From Mycolicibacterium goodii (GTDB taxonomy: Bacteria; Actinomycetota; Actinomycetes; Mycobacteriales; Mycobacteriaceae), in the NCBI RefSeq assembly GCF_022370755.2, contig NZ_CP092364.2:6014001-6078000 (forward strand): a stretch of 64,000 bases of DNA, written 5' to 3'. Positions 1 to 7,838 of this stretch are shown here, piece by piece. A model generated the notes under the pieces. That model was not told the origin of the DNA. It saw only the letters and a program-made list of their open reading frames with translations, and did not search any database. The translations under genes were made by a program, and so were the position numbers. Position 1 is the stretch's first letter. Each line of letters starts with the position of its first letter.

Positions 1-1
1 G

Positions 2-631
2 CGTGCGGTCGCCAGCCCTCGGAGCCTCCAAGACGTCCTCGCCGGGGTGACGGCCGCGGCCAAGGAGCTCATCCCCGGCGTCGACACCGCGGGCGTCCTG
101 CTGATCGGCCCGGGTAACACGTTCGAATCGCTGGCAGGACTCAATGAACTGCCGCACGAACTCGACGAATTGCAGATGCGCTTCGATGAAGGCCCGTGTC
201 GGCAGGCGGCGCTCGCCGACGTCGTCGTGCGCACCGACGATTTCCGGGTCGAACAGCGCTGGCCACGGTACTCGCCGGGAAGCATCGAGCTCGGGGTGCT
301 CAGCGGACTGTCGTTCAAGCTGTACACCGCGGATCGCACCGCGGGTGCGCTCAACCTGTTCAGTTACAGCGCGCACGCGTGGGACGAGGACGCGGTGACC
401 ACCGGCATGGTGCTGGCCGCACATGCTGCCTCCGCGATCGTGGCGAGCCGCCAGGAGGAGCAACTGAAAACGGCACTGCTGAGCCGTGACCGTATCGGGC
501 AGGCCAAGGGCATCATCATGGAGCGCTTCAAGGTCGACGATGTCCAGGCGTTCGAGATCATGCGGCAACTGTCCCAGCACAACAACACGCGCCTGGTCGA
601 TATCGCCACGCAGATCATCGAGTCCCGTTAG
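2..631 (+). CDS. GAF-ANTAR domain transcription antitermination regulator (5' truncated)
   Basis: A GAF sensor domain (about residues 1-135 of the visible protein) is followed by a C-terminal ANTAR RNA-binding domain (last 55 residues, including GQAKGIIMERF and VDIATQIIESR). ANTAR proteins bind two-hairpin RNA motifs and relieve transcription termination; GAF-ANTAR proteins are numerous in mycobacteria. The reading frame stays open to the left edge of the window, and the residues before the first GTG at 47 (SLQDVLAGVTAAAKELIPG) look like normal GAF sequence. The true start is therefore probably outside the window and the gene is partial. It is convergent with acdS. No ligand can be deduced. 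Confidence 0.85.
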   Translation, partial: RAVASPRSLQDVLAGVTAAAKELIPGVDTAGVLLIGPGNTFESLAGLNELPHELDELQMRFDEGPCRQAALADVVVRTDDFRVEQRWPRYSPGSIELGVLSGLSFKLYTADRTAGALNLFSYSAHAWDEDAVTTGMVLAAHAASAIVASRQEEQLKTALLSRDRIGQAKGIIMERFKVDDVQAFEIMRQLSQHNNTRLVDIATQIIESR

Positions 632-685
632 GTCTCCGCCGAATTCGGTCGGGTGGTGCGTGGAGCCTGTGCGCAGAGCGATGCC

Positions 686-1690
686 TCAGAAGATGCCGCT
701 GTAGGCGTTGAGTGCGGGTTGTCCGCCGAGGTGGGCGTAGAGGACGTTCGACGACGCGGGAATCTCGCCGGATGAGACGAGGTCGATGAGCCCGGCCATG
801 GACTTGCCCTCGTAGACCGGGTCGAGGATGACGCCTTCGAGGCGGCCGGTGAGCGTGATGGCGTCGATGGTGGATTGCACCGGGATTCCGTAGAGATCAC
901 CGGCCCAGCCCTCCAGCACGGTGATCTCGTCGTCGTGGAGTCCGCGGCCGAGTCCGATGAGCTCGGCGGTGTTGCGCGCGATCCGCGTGACCTGCTCGCG
1001 GGTCTTGTCGATGGTGGCCGACGCATCGATGCCGATGACTCGGCGTGGACGGTCCTGGCCTGCGAAACCGGCGATCATGCCGGCATGCGTGGAACCCGTG
1101 ACGGTGCATACGACGACGGTGTCGAAGAAGACGCCGAGTTCCTGCTCCTGTCGCTGCACCTCATAGGCCCAGTTCGCGAAGCCGAGGCCGCCCAGCGGGT
1201 GGTCGGAAGCGCCCGCGGGGATGGCATACGGAGTGCCACCGGCCTTCTTCACGTCCTCGATGGCGTTGCGCCAGCTGTCCTTGAACTCGATGCCGAATCC
1301 TGAGGCGTCGAGCCGCACATCGGCGCCCATGACGCGCGAGAGCAGGATGTTGCCGACCTTGTCGTTGACCGAGTCCGGCCAGTCGACCCACTTTTCCTGC
1401 ACCAGTACGGCTTTCAGTCCGAGCTTGGCGGCGACCGCGGCGACCTGCCTGGTGTGGTTGGACTGGACACCGCCGATGGACACCAACGTGTCGGCGCCTT
1501 GTGCGAGCGCGTCGGGGATGAGGTACTCCAGCTTGCGGGTCTTGTTGCCGCCGTAGGCGAGTCCCGAGTTGACGTCTTCACGCTTGGCCCAGATATTGGC
1601 GCCACCGAGGTGCTTGGTCAGCCGCTCGAGGGGATGGATCGGGCTGGGGCCGAAGGTGAGCGGGTAGCGGGGGAAATCGTCGAGCGCCAT
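686..1690 (-). CDS. acdS: 1-aminocyclopropane-1-carboxylate (ACC) deaminase
   Basis: This 334-residue PLP enzyme of the tryptophan-synthase-beta fold is predicted to convert ACC to 2-oxobutyrate and ammonia. It matches Pseudomonas AcdS along its whole length: [10 protein letters not shown] at the N-terminus, the PLP lysine K50 in [33 protein letters not shown], and the DPVYEGKSM and [14 protein letters not shown] segments. The Glu in VYEGK and the Leu in HLGGQ are positions that separate ACC deaminase from D-cysteine desulfhydrase, so I favour deaminase. It is transcribed away from a large palindrome at 1741-1774, and a GntR-family regulator lies about 850 bp upstream; acdS is more often Lrp-controlled in proteobacteria. 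The substrate specificity remains an inference. Confidence 0.88.
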   Translation of the reverse strand: MALDDFPRYPLTFGPSPIHPLERLTKHLGGANIWAKREDVNSGLAYGGNKTRKLEYLIPDALAQGADTLVSIGGVQSNHTRQVAAVAAKLGLKAVLVQEKWVDWPDSVNDKVGNILLSRVMGADVRLDASGFGIEFKDSWRNAIEDVKKAGGTPYAIPAGASDHPLGGLGFANWAYEVQRQEQELGVFFDTVVVCTVTGSTHAGMIAGFAGQDRPRRVIGIDASATIDKTREQVTRIARNTAELIGLGRGLHDDEITVLEGWAGDLYGIPVQSTIDAITLTGRLEGVILDPVYEGKSMAGLIDLVSSGEIPASSNVLYAHLGGQPALNAYSGIF

Positions 1691-1740
1691 CGGTCTCTCC
1701 TGACTTGACTGGATGCACCCGACGGACCGACGCCATCAGG

Positions 1741-1774
1741 CTGAGAGGTGTGCAATATATTGCACATCTCTCAG
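1741..1774. promoter_or_regulatory. 34-bp palindromic operator upstream of acdS
   Basis: Sixteen of the 17 base pairs are symmetric around 1757/1758. The core TGTGCAATATATTGCACA (1749-1766) is perfect and the flanks CTGAGAG/CTCTCAG extend it. There is no loop or U-tract, so it looks like a protein-binding operator and not a terminator. It lies about 50 bp upstream of the acdS start codon. The GntR-FCD gene at 2536 is the closest candidate regulator; that pairing is inferred. Confidence 0.75.
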
Positions 1775-1923
1775 GCGCGTGTCAATCGATCGCGCGGATA
1801 TCACGTCAAGGTGGCGCCGATGACGCGGTGTGCCCGGCTGGGCGCGCACCTGTGTCACCGTGCGTGCGCGTGGCGAGGATCGGACCGGGAAATCGCCCGG
1901 GCCGCACGGTCGATCCGGAAGAT

Positions 1924-2376
1924 CTACGCCGGCGCGTGCGGGCGGCCCAGCTGCGGGAAGACCCCGGACTCGGCGAGCGGTTCACGGCGGGCATCGCGGA
2001 CGATACGTCGGCGGAGCGCCTTCACGTCGCGGCTGCTCAGTTGGTGGCGGCGGGCCACCAGGGCGTCGAGTTGCTGCCAGCTGAGCCCGTCGAGTTCGCC
2101 GTCGGCGTCATGGGTCGCGATCACCACCGCGCCGCGCAGCAGCGGGACATCTTTCGGGGTGAAACCGGTGGTGGCCAGGAGCAACTCGGTGGCAACGCGG
2201 TTGACGCGCCGCTGGCAGGTCGGCAGGGCGGGGCTGAGCCAGAAGTCGAACTGTCGGTCGGTGCTGGTCAGGCAGTGCAGCCCGTGGCCGCGGACCAGAC
2301 GGGTGATATCGGCCGGGGTGTACGCATCGGTTTCATAGGTCGCGCCGGAGGCGCTGAGGTACAGGACGGTGTTCAT
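1924..2376 (-). CDS. conserved hypothetical protein (150 aa)
   Basis: I chose the ATG at 2376, giving a 150-residue soluble protein beginning MNTVLYLSASGATYETDAY; the much longer open frame upstream overlaps the GntR gene and is not credible. Visible segments are CQRRVNRVATELLLATTGFT and GLSWQQLDALVARR. It has no signal peptide, membrane segment or recognisable catalytic motif. It is divergent from the GntR gene at 2536 and lies upstream of acdS on the same strand, separated from it by 233 bp that contain the palindromic operator. I do not recognise a function. Confidence 0.65.
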   Translation of the reverse strand: MNTVLYLSASGATYETDAYTPADITRLVRGHGLHCLTSTDRQFDFWLSPALPTCQRRVNRVATELLLATTGFTPKDVPLLRGAVVIATHDADGELDGLSWQQLDALVARRHQLSSRDVKALRRRIVRDARREPLAESGVFPQLGRPHAPA

Positions 2377-2535
2377 GGGCGTTTTCCATTCGACTCTTTC
2401 TTCGTGACTGAGAGCGCGTTCTTCGCGTCTGTTATCAAAGTTACCCCTGTGACAGTTGGGACAAACTTGCGTAACAAGTAGGCCACAGACCACCGACAGG
2501 CTTCGCCCAGCAAAGGGCGATATACGATACGTCGC

Positions 2536-3207
2536 ATGCCGGTGCCCATTGAGCGCGGTAAGCACCGTAGGTCGTTGCTGCGCGATCAGGCCTACGTCTC
2601 GATACGCGACGCCATCGTCAACGGCACCCTGGCTCCCGGTGAGAAACTGCGTGACCCCGAACTCGAGGAATGGCTGGGCATCAGCCGGACACCGATCCGT
2701 GAGGCGCTGGCCCGGCTGGAGACGGCCGGCCTGGTCCACACCACGCCGGGTCGGTCGACCGTGGTGGCCGCCATCGAACCGCAGGCGGTGCTCAACGCAC
2801 AGAGCGTCGCCGCCGCGATGCACGCACTGGCGGTCCGCACCGCGGTGCCGCTGATGGACAAGAGCGATTTCGACGCGATGACCGCAGCCAACCACGCCTT
2901 CACTCAGGCGATTTCGCGTGGGGATGCCGAGGCCGCGATGCGTAGCGACGACCACTTCCACGGTGTGGCGGTGCAGGCCAGCCGCAACGAGGTGATCCAG
3001 CACGTGCTCGAACAGGTCACCCCTGTGCTGCGGCGCCTCGAATACCTGCGCTTCTCCGCACTTTCGGGTCGTGAGTCCATCGAGCAGCACAAGAAGATCG
3101 TCAGCCTGTGTCGCAAGCGGGACGCTGAGGGCGCGGCCGCCGCCACCGAGCAGAACTGGCAGACCCTGTCGCAGGTCGTCGATCAGTTGAGTGTCGAGGA
3201 AGGCTGA
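2536..3207 (+). CDS. GntR family transcriptional regulator, FCD subfamily
   Basis: The N-terminal winged helix (about residues 15-80) contains LEEWLGISRTPIREALARLE, the standard GntR recognition helix region. It is followed by an all-helical FCD effector domain (about 90-215) with likely metal/ligand residues in DDHFHGVAVQASRNEVI and SIEQHKKIV. FadR/FCD proteins typically bind carboxylic acids and repress neighbouring catabolic genes. The ATG at 2536 is used. The gene is divergent from the hypothetical gene ending at 1924, and the strong palindrome in front of acdS is its most plausible target. Its effector cannot be read from sequence. Confidence 0.9.
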   Translation: MPVPIERGKHRRSLLRDQAYVSIRDAIVNGTLAPGEKLRDPELEEWLGISRTPIREALARLETAGLVHTTPGRSTVVAAIEPQAVLNAQSVAAAMHALAVRTAVPLMDKSDFDAMTAANHAFTQAISRGDAEAAMRSDDHFHGVAVQASRNEVIQHVLEQVTPVLRRLEYLRFSALSGRESIEQHKKIVSLCRKRDAEGAAAATEQNWQTLSQVVDQLSVEEG

Positions 3208-3214
3208 CGCCGAC

Positions 3215-4090
3215 TCAGGTTCCGAGGTGAACCTGGACGCCTCGGGTGCGGAGTTGGTCGAAGCTGTACCGGAATTCCCCGCGACGCCCGACCGACACGA
3301 TGTAGAGATCCTCGCCTTCGGTGATGGGGAAGGTGAACACGAACCGGCACTCGGCGGTGTCGCCCGAGCCCGTCCCGAGCGCTGTGGTGGTCAGGATCTC
3401 GCCTTTGCCGTTCTTCACCGTCACGTCGGTCTGGGGACCGACGTCGGAGTAACCGCCGGCACCTGTGCACTTCGCACCGTCGACGAGTATGCCGCCGGCG
3501 CCCAGGCTGTCGGTGAGCACGAAGATGCCGGACACCTTGACGGTGTCGAGCACATGGAAGCCCTGGGAGAAGTGCGGACAGAACGTGTCGACCGCGATCT
3601 TGTCCGCGGGCAAACCCTGTTGCGGTTCACCGTCCTCCAGTCGGCGGCAGACCTGGTGCCCGTGTGCGACGGCGTTGGCGTCGGAGTTGAACTGGTTCAT
3701 CAGCCCGGTGTCGCGCAGCGCGGCGAGATAGCCGGTCTCCGGTGGCGGCGGTGAACGCCGGTGTGCCACCAGCAGACCCCATGCCATTGCGGCCGCCATC
3801 ACGATGATCGCGGTGACGGCTCCGGTGGTGATCCACGTCGAGCGGATGCTCGAGCGGGCGGCCGGCAGTTCGACGTAGTCGGGGAGCATCTTCCCGCCGA
3901 CGGGGTCCGAGGACTCCTGCTTGCCGTTGCGGACCCGGTTCGTCGGTCGCCCGGCGGTGTAATAGCGTCCCTCGTACCGTGCGGTGGGGTCCGGCCGCCA
4001 CCCGGACAGCGAGGTCGACGCCTGATCGCGCCCGCACCGGCTGCACGTGCCGTCAGCATCGACCTGAAAGCCGCAGTACGGACAGCTCAT
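3215..4090 (-). CDS. zinc-ribbon membrane protein with DUF732-like domain
   Basis: Starting at the ATG at 4090 gives 291 residues. The N-terminus carries a four-cysteine zinc ribbon (C3, C6, C16, C19), then a DUF2510-like stretch (GWRPDPTARYEGRYYTAG), one membrane helix (about 85-110), and an extracytoplasmic region. Its first part resembles mycobacterial DUF732 (YLAALRDTGLMNQFNSDANA, with paired cysteines in VCRRLEDG and DTFCPHF). The last 100 residues look beta-rich and resemble MPT63/DUF4352-like extracellular domains, but I cannot name them with confidence. Such fusions are typical of Corynebacteriales. The function is unknown; a cell-envelope role is inferred. Upstream in-frame extension to 4939 overlaps a clear monooxygenase and is rejected. 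Confidence 0.75.
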   Translation of the reverse strand: MSCPYCGFQVDADGTCSRCGRDQASTSLSGWRPDPTARYEGRYYTAGRPTNRVRNGKQESSDPVGGKMLPDYVELPAARSSIRSTWITTGAVTAIIVMAAAMAWGLLVAHRRSPPPPETGYLAALRDTGLMNQFNSDANAVAHGHQVCRRLEDGEPQQGLPADKIAVDTFCPHFSQGFHVLDTVKVSGIFVLTDSLGAGGILVDGAKCTGAGGYSDVGPQTDVTVKNGKGEILTTTALGTGSGDTAECRFVFTFPITEGEDLYIVSVGRRGEFRYSFDQLRTRGVQVHLGT

Positions 4091-4158
4091 CGGCTTCCCG
4101 CGGGCCGAGTGGTTCGCATACGACGATTGTCGACCAGAACCGCCGTCGGTGGCCACGC

Positions 4159-5619
4159 TTAGCGAGCAAGCGCACGTGTTCCGCCTTGTCGCAGTGCCGA
4201 AATCATCGCGACCGTATCGGTCGAATCTCCCGCCCAGCCGATGTAGCCGTCCGGCCGGACCAGCACGGCCGGGCCGGTGTCGGCACGTTCGGCATGCAGC
4301 AGGTCGTAGCCGTCGATCAGATCGGCACCGCGTTCGCGCACCAGCACGAACCCTGGCCGGCGCTGAATCTCGGTGAGCCGTCCGGCAACCAATGGGATCT
4401 GTGTCGCGCGGGTGCCGACCAGTGCGTTCGCCCCGTGTACGCGCCGATAGCGCAATGTGACGCCGGAGAATGAGCCCGCGACCGCATCGCGTACGCGCGG
4501 GATCCGAAACAGTCGGGGCACCACGAGGTTCCGCAGCCACCGCGCCGGGCGAGGGTGCAGGGTGATGCCGCGTGCCATGAAACCGGACTGCAGCAGGACG
4601 CGCTTGCCGATCGGGTGTCGCTCGTCGTGGTAGGTGTCGAGCAGGTGATCCGGCGCACCGCCGAGCACCGCGTCGATCTTCCAGGCGAGGTTGACGGCGT
4701 CCTGGATCCCGGTGTTCATGCCCTGCCCGCCCATGGGGGAGTGCACATGGGCGGCGTCTCCGACGAGGAACACCCGGCCGTGGCGATAGCGGGCGACCTG
4801 CCGTTCGTCGCAGTGGAATCGCGACCGCCAGCCGACGTCGAGCAGCCGTAGGTCCGAATCGACGGCCCGCGTGAGCGCGTCGGTGATCTCGCTGTCGGAC
4901 GGCGGGACCGAATCGGGCGCCTGACGGTGGCGGTCCCACACCATGGCGCGATACCAGGAACCGTCGGCGTCGTGTCGCCCGTACGGTGCCAGGAACCCGA
5001 AGACGTTCCGGGTGCTGCCCACGGTCAACCCACTGCCGGTGGGGCCGTTGGCGAGTTTCACGTCGGCCAGAACGATCGATGACATGAGGGTCTTGCCGGG
5101 GAACTCGACGCCGATCAGGGTGCGGACGGAGCTGTGTGCGCCGTCGGCCCCGACCGCGTACCGCGCGTGCCAGTCGACGGGGGGCCCGCCGCCCGTCGGT
5201 CGCGCCGTCAGGGTGACACCGTCGGCGTCCTGGCGCAGTGCGACGACTTCTACGCCGCGGCGCACGTCGGCGCCGTGCGTGGTGGCGTAATGTGCCAGCG
5301 CCGCATCGACATTCGACTGCGGAGTGATCAGCACGAACCGGTACGGCGTATCGAGATGGGTGAGGTCGACCCGGGCACCGGCGAAGACTGTCACGCCCGG
5401 AGCGCGATGTCCGGATGCCACGAGATCTTCGGCGAGCCCGCGAGCGTCGAACAGTTCGAGGGTGCGCGGCATGACGGCGAACGCGCGACTCGCCGGGTTG
5501 ACCGTGGAGCGGCGCTCGAGCAGGATGACGGACCGTCCTGCGCGTGCCAGGTCGCCGGCGACGGTCAGGCCGGCGGGCCCCGCGCCGACCACCACGACAT
5601 CCGCGTCGAGCCCGGTCAT
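4159..5619 (-). CDS. FAD-dependent aromatic monooxygenase (PheA/TfdB, RIFMO-like)
   Basis: The 486-residue protein has the three hallmarks of group A flavin hydroxylases: an N-terminal dinucleotide-binding motif VVVVGAGPAGLTVAG, a DG motif (GADGAHSSVRTLIG), and the FAD ribityl motif GRVFLVGDAAHVHSP followed by GGQGMNTGIQDAVNLAWKI. The C-terminus ends with the thioredoxin-like segment VLVRPDGYIGWAGD, as in rifampicin monooxygenases and polyketide hydroxylases. It is predicted to hydroxylate an aromatic substrate using NAD(P)H and O2. Its start overlaps the stop of the upstream 136-aa gene by ATGA, so the two form an operon facing a TetR repressor with two shared operator copies. The substrate is unknown; drug modification is possible but unproven. 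Confidence 0.85.
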   Translation of the reverse strand: MTGLDADVVVVGAGPAGLTVAGDLARAGRSVILLERRSTVNPASRAFAVMPRTLELFDARGLAEDLVASGHRAPGVTVFAGARVDLTHLDTPYRFVLITPQSNVDAALAHYATTHGADVRRGVEVVALRQDADGVTLTARPTGGGPPVDWHARYAVGADGAHSSVRTLIGVEFPGKTLMSSIVLADVKLANGPTGSGLTVGSTRNVFGFLAPYGRHDADGSWYRAMVWDRHRQAPDSVPPSDSEITDALTRAVDSDLRLLDVGWRSRFHCDERQVARYRHGRVFLVGDAAHVHSPMGGQGMNTGIQDAVNLAWKIDAVLGGAPDHLLDTYHDERHPIGKRVLLQSGFMARGITLHPRPARWLRNLVVPRLFRIPRVRDAVAGSFSGVTLRYRRVHGANALVGTRATQIPLVAGRLTEIQRRPGFVLVRERGADLIDGYDLLHAERADTGPAVLVRPDGYIGWAGDSTDTVAMISALRQGGTRALAR

Positions 5620-6026
5620 TTCAGAGCGCCCTCGGGGTCGGGATACCAGCGCCGGATGTCGTCAGGCGTCGAGGTGGCGTCGCGGTTGAACACGAACCGG
5701 CATCCGGGCTGGGAGATGTGTGCGGCGTTGACGATCGCCTCGAACATCAGCGTGTTGGCCGCGACGAGTCGCACGCCCGCGCCGACCAGGACGGCGTCAT
5801 AGCGTTTGGCGGCCAACCACCACCGGGCCTTCTCGACGCCGGCGTCGCCGAAGTCGATCAGGCAGTTGTCGACGTCGTAACCGGCCGCGCGTAACCCCGC
5901 GACGTTGGCGTCGTTCGCAGTCCGCAGCCGGTCCTCGGACAGGCCGGGGAACTGCGCGAAATCGGGCGAGGAGTAGTCGATGAGCCCGGGATCGAGCCCG
6001 ATCTGGATGGCGGTGACGCGGGACAT
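5616..6026 (-). CDS. conserved hypothetical protein in TetR-controlled operon
   Basis: The ATG at 6026 gives 136 residues beginning MSRVTAIQIGLDPGLIDYSS. The protein alternates hydrophobic strands and acidic turns (DNCLIDFGDAG, YDAVLVGAGVRL), suggesting a small Rossmann-like alpha/beta fold, but no active-site motif is evident. It is translationally coupled by ATGA to the flavin monooxygenase downstream, so a role in the same reaction or in handling its product is inferred. Its promoter carries the operator at 6043-6062. I do not recognise the family. Confidence 0.7.
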   Translation of the reverse strand: MSRVTAIQIGLDPGLIDYSSPDFAQFPGLSEDRLRTANDANVAGLRAAGYDVDNCLIDFGDAGVEKARWWLAAKRYDAVLVGAGVRLVAANTLMFEAIVNAAHISQPGCRFVFNRDATSTPDDIRRWYPDPEGALK

Positions 6027-6042
6027 GAGTCCTCCGATCGAT

Positions 6043-6107
6043 AAGTCAACACCTGATGACTTGCACGCTACGGCGCCTCGCCACACATGTCAACGGGTGA
6101 TGACTTA
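6043..6107. promoter_or_regulatory. two TetR operator copies in the divergent promoter
   Basis: Two copies of an interrupted palindrome lie 44 bp apart: GTCAACACCTGATGACTT (6045-6062) and GTCAACGGGTGATGACTT (6089-6106), identical at 15 of 18 positions. The first extends to AAGTCA-N8-TGACTT (6043-6062). The pair lies between the divergent starts of the monooxygenase operon (6026) and the tetR gene (6118), the arrangement expected for a repressor controlling itself and its neighbour. Confidence 0.75.
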
Positions 6108-6117
6108 CGATGGCGGC

Positions 6118-6684
6118 ATGCCGGCTGCCCGTACCCGTAATGCCGACGCGACGCGGGCCGACATCCTCGCCGCCGCCCGCGCGCGCTTCGGCGCCGACGG
6201 CTACGAGCGCACGACGCTGCGTGCGGTGGCCGCCGACGTCGGCGTCGACCCGGCGCTGGTGATCCGGTATTTCGGCAGCAAGCAGGATTTGTTCGCGGCC
6301 GCTGCGGAGTTCACCATCGAATTCCCCGATCTCGCGGCAATGCCACCCGACCGCCTGGCGGAGACGCTGGTGTCGACGTTTTTCACGGTCTGGGAGGAGG
6401 ACACCACATTCGTCGCCCTGCTGCGGGCCGCGATGACGAGCGACACCGCCGCCGAGACCATGCGCACGGTGTTCGCCACACAGGTCGCGCCTGCGCTCAC
6501 CGCGGTCACGCCCGACCATCCCGCCGAACGGGCGGGCCTGCTGGGGGCATTCGTGATCGGCTTGGCCACCACGCGTTACGTCCTCGCCAACCCCGCGGTC
6601 GCGCGTCTGTCCCGCGAAGACCTCATCCGCTGGACCGCGCCGGTCATCCGCCAATTGCTGACCGGACCGGTGGAAGCCGCCTAG
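6118..6684 (+). CDS. TetR family transcriptional regulator
   Basis: The 188-residue protein has an N-terminal TetR DNA-binding domain (about 12-58, TTLRAVAADVGVDPALVIRYFGS) and a helical ligand domain. I chose the ATG at 6118; an in-frame ATG at 6100 lies inside the second operator copy and would add MTYDGG. It is divergent from the hypothetical/monooxygenase operon and is predicted to repress it and itself through the repeated GTCAAC-N6-TGACTT sites. A LacI gene follows 11 bp downstream, possibly by read-through. Confidence 0.9.
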   Translation: MPAARTRNADATRADILAAARARFGADGYERTTLRAVAADVGVDPALVIRYFGSKQDLFAAAAEFTIEFPDLAAMPPDRLAETLVSTFFTVWEEDTTFVALLRAAMTSDTAAETMRTVFATQVAPALTAVTPDHPAERAGLLGAFVIGLATTRYVLANPAVARLSREDLIRWTAPVIRQLLTGPVEAA

Positions 6685-6695
6685 ATTGAGCGCCC

Positions 6696-7697
6696 ATGGC
6701 AGGTGAACGCGGCAGGGGCAGGGTCACCTTGCGCGACGTGGCGCTCGCCGCCAACGTGTCGACGACGACCGTGTCCGATTCGCTGAACGGCAGTGGATCG
6801 CTGCCCGAGCAGACCCGGGAGCGGGTGCGCAAGATCGCTCTGGAGCTCGGATACCGGCCCAGCGTCGCGGCACGATCCTTGCGCAACGGGCGCACCGGCA
6901 TCCTGGTGATCGCGATGCTGCCGAGCGACGTGGACGCCGAATCGCTTTGGCATGTGGACTATTTCATGCGGGTCATGGCAGGGGCGGCGATCGAGGCGAA
7001 CCAGCGCGGCTTCTTCCTCGCCGTGGCGCCCGCGGCCATGCAGCTCGATGTCGCCCACGACGGGCTCATCGCCGTCGACCCCGCCGAGGGCGACGCGCTG
7101 CTCGAGTCGGCCCGACGACGGGGCACCCCGGCCAGCACGGTGGGGCGCACCGACTCGGACGCCGCGAGCTGGGTCGACAACGACTGGGCGGGGGCGGTCG
7201 CCGATGTGCTCGATCACCTCGAACGCGGTGGGGCACGCAGACCGATGCTCATCACGCCGGATTCCGCGGCGTCGTACATCGGCTCCGTCGAGCGGGAGTT
7301 CATGGCCTGGTGCGACCGGCGCGGGTACGCGTACCGCAGCGCGCACATCGCGGGCGCTTTCAATCCGGCGGTGGCCCGCGCCGCGGTGCGTGACATCCTC
7401 GGCGGATCTGACCGCCCTGATGCGCTGTTCGTCGGTCTGGACCAGCTCGCCCTCGCCGCGGAACTGGCCGCGATGGATCTGGGGCTACGTGTGCCCGATG
7501 ACCTGATGCTGGTGAACATCGGCGACGGTGCAGCCGTGGCCCTTGCGCCCGTGCCGATCTCGGTGGTCGAACTGCACGCCGAGGACATGGGGCGTGCCGT
7601 GGTGCGGATGTTGGTCGACCAGATCGAACAGAACGCCGAGCCCCGGCGCGAGGTGGTGCCGGCGCACCTCGTCATCCGCGCCAGCTCCCGCCGATAG
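6696..7697 (+). CDS. LacI family transcriptional regulator
   Basis: The 333-residue protein has a classical LacI helix-turn-helix (VTLRDVALAANVSTTTVSDS, about residues 10-29), a hinge, and a periplasmic-binding-protein-like effector domain ending in the usual GRAVVRMLVDQIE helix region. It follows the TetR gene by 11 bp and precedes an APC permease / FMN monooxygenase / nitrilase run. The intergenic region ahead of the permease holds repeated CAGNAACGTTNCTG sites with the central CG dyad typical of LacI operators, so it is likely the local regulator. The effector is unknown. Confidence 0.9.
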   Translation: MAGERGRGRVTLRDVALAANVSTTTVSDSLNGSGSLPEQTRERVRKIALELGYRPSVAARSLRNGRTGILVIAMLPSDVDAESLWHVDYFMRVMAGAAIEANQRGFFLAVAPAAMQLDVAHDGLIAVDPAEGDALLESARRRGTPASTVGRTDSDAASWVDNDWAGAVADVLDHLERGGARRPMLITPDSAASYIGSVEREFMAWCDRRGYAYRSAHIAGAFNPAVARAAVRDILGGSDRPDALFVGLDQLALAAELAAMDLGLRVPDDLMLVNIGDGAAVALAPVPISVVELHAEDMGRAVVRMLVDQIEQNAEPRREVVPAHLVIRASSRR

Positions 7698-7738
7698 GCC
7701 CCGCACGGAGCGCGTCATCAACCCGTAGCGAGCGGTAA

Positions 7739-7827
7739 CAGGAACGTTACTGTGGCAGCCGTTTCGCGACACACGAGCCCCCTACCTTTCAGCGGCAGAA
7801 ACGTTCCTGCCCGCAGGAACCTCGCTG
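7739..7827. promoter_or_regulatory. repeated LacI-type operators ahead of permease operon
   Basis: Two sites fit CAGNAACGTTNCTG around a central CG dyad: CAGGAACGTTACTG (7739-7752) and CAGAAACGTTCCTG (7796-7809); the second sits in an 18-bp near-palindrome at 7794-7811. A third, weaker copy, CAGGAACCTCGCTG (7814-7827), keeps the left half and the outer CTG. All three lie between the LacI gene and the permease start at 7839. The last site also forms an 8-bp inverted repeat with its neighbour (7803-7820). A LacI repressor is the inferred ligand. Confidence 0.7.
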
Positions 7828-7838
7828 AAGGAGCGCCC

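Noticed and set aside
1705..2481. 258-aa open frame on the + strand
   Set aside because: It overlaps the acdS operator and the better-supported 150-aa gene on the other strand, has a low-complexity Arg/Gly-rich product and no motif; typical high-GC shadow frame.
4091..4939. N-terminal extension of the zinc-ribbon membrane protein
   Set aside because: The extension overlaps the flavin monooxygenase on the same strand in another frame and reads as low-complexity sequence; the zinc ribbon beginning at the ATG at 4090 is the natural N-terminus.
7789..7798. TCAGCGGCAG resembling the 22159/27968 palindrome
   Set aside because: Only one half matches and the bases are already accounted for by the LacI palindrome at 7794-7811; not counted as an IclR-type site.
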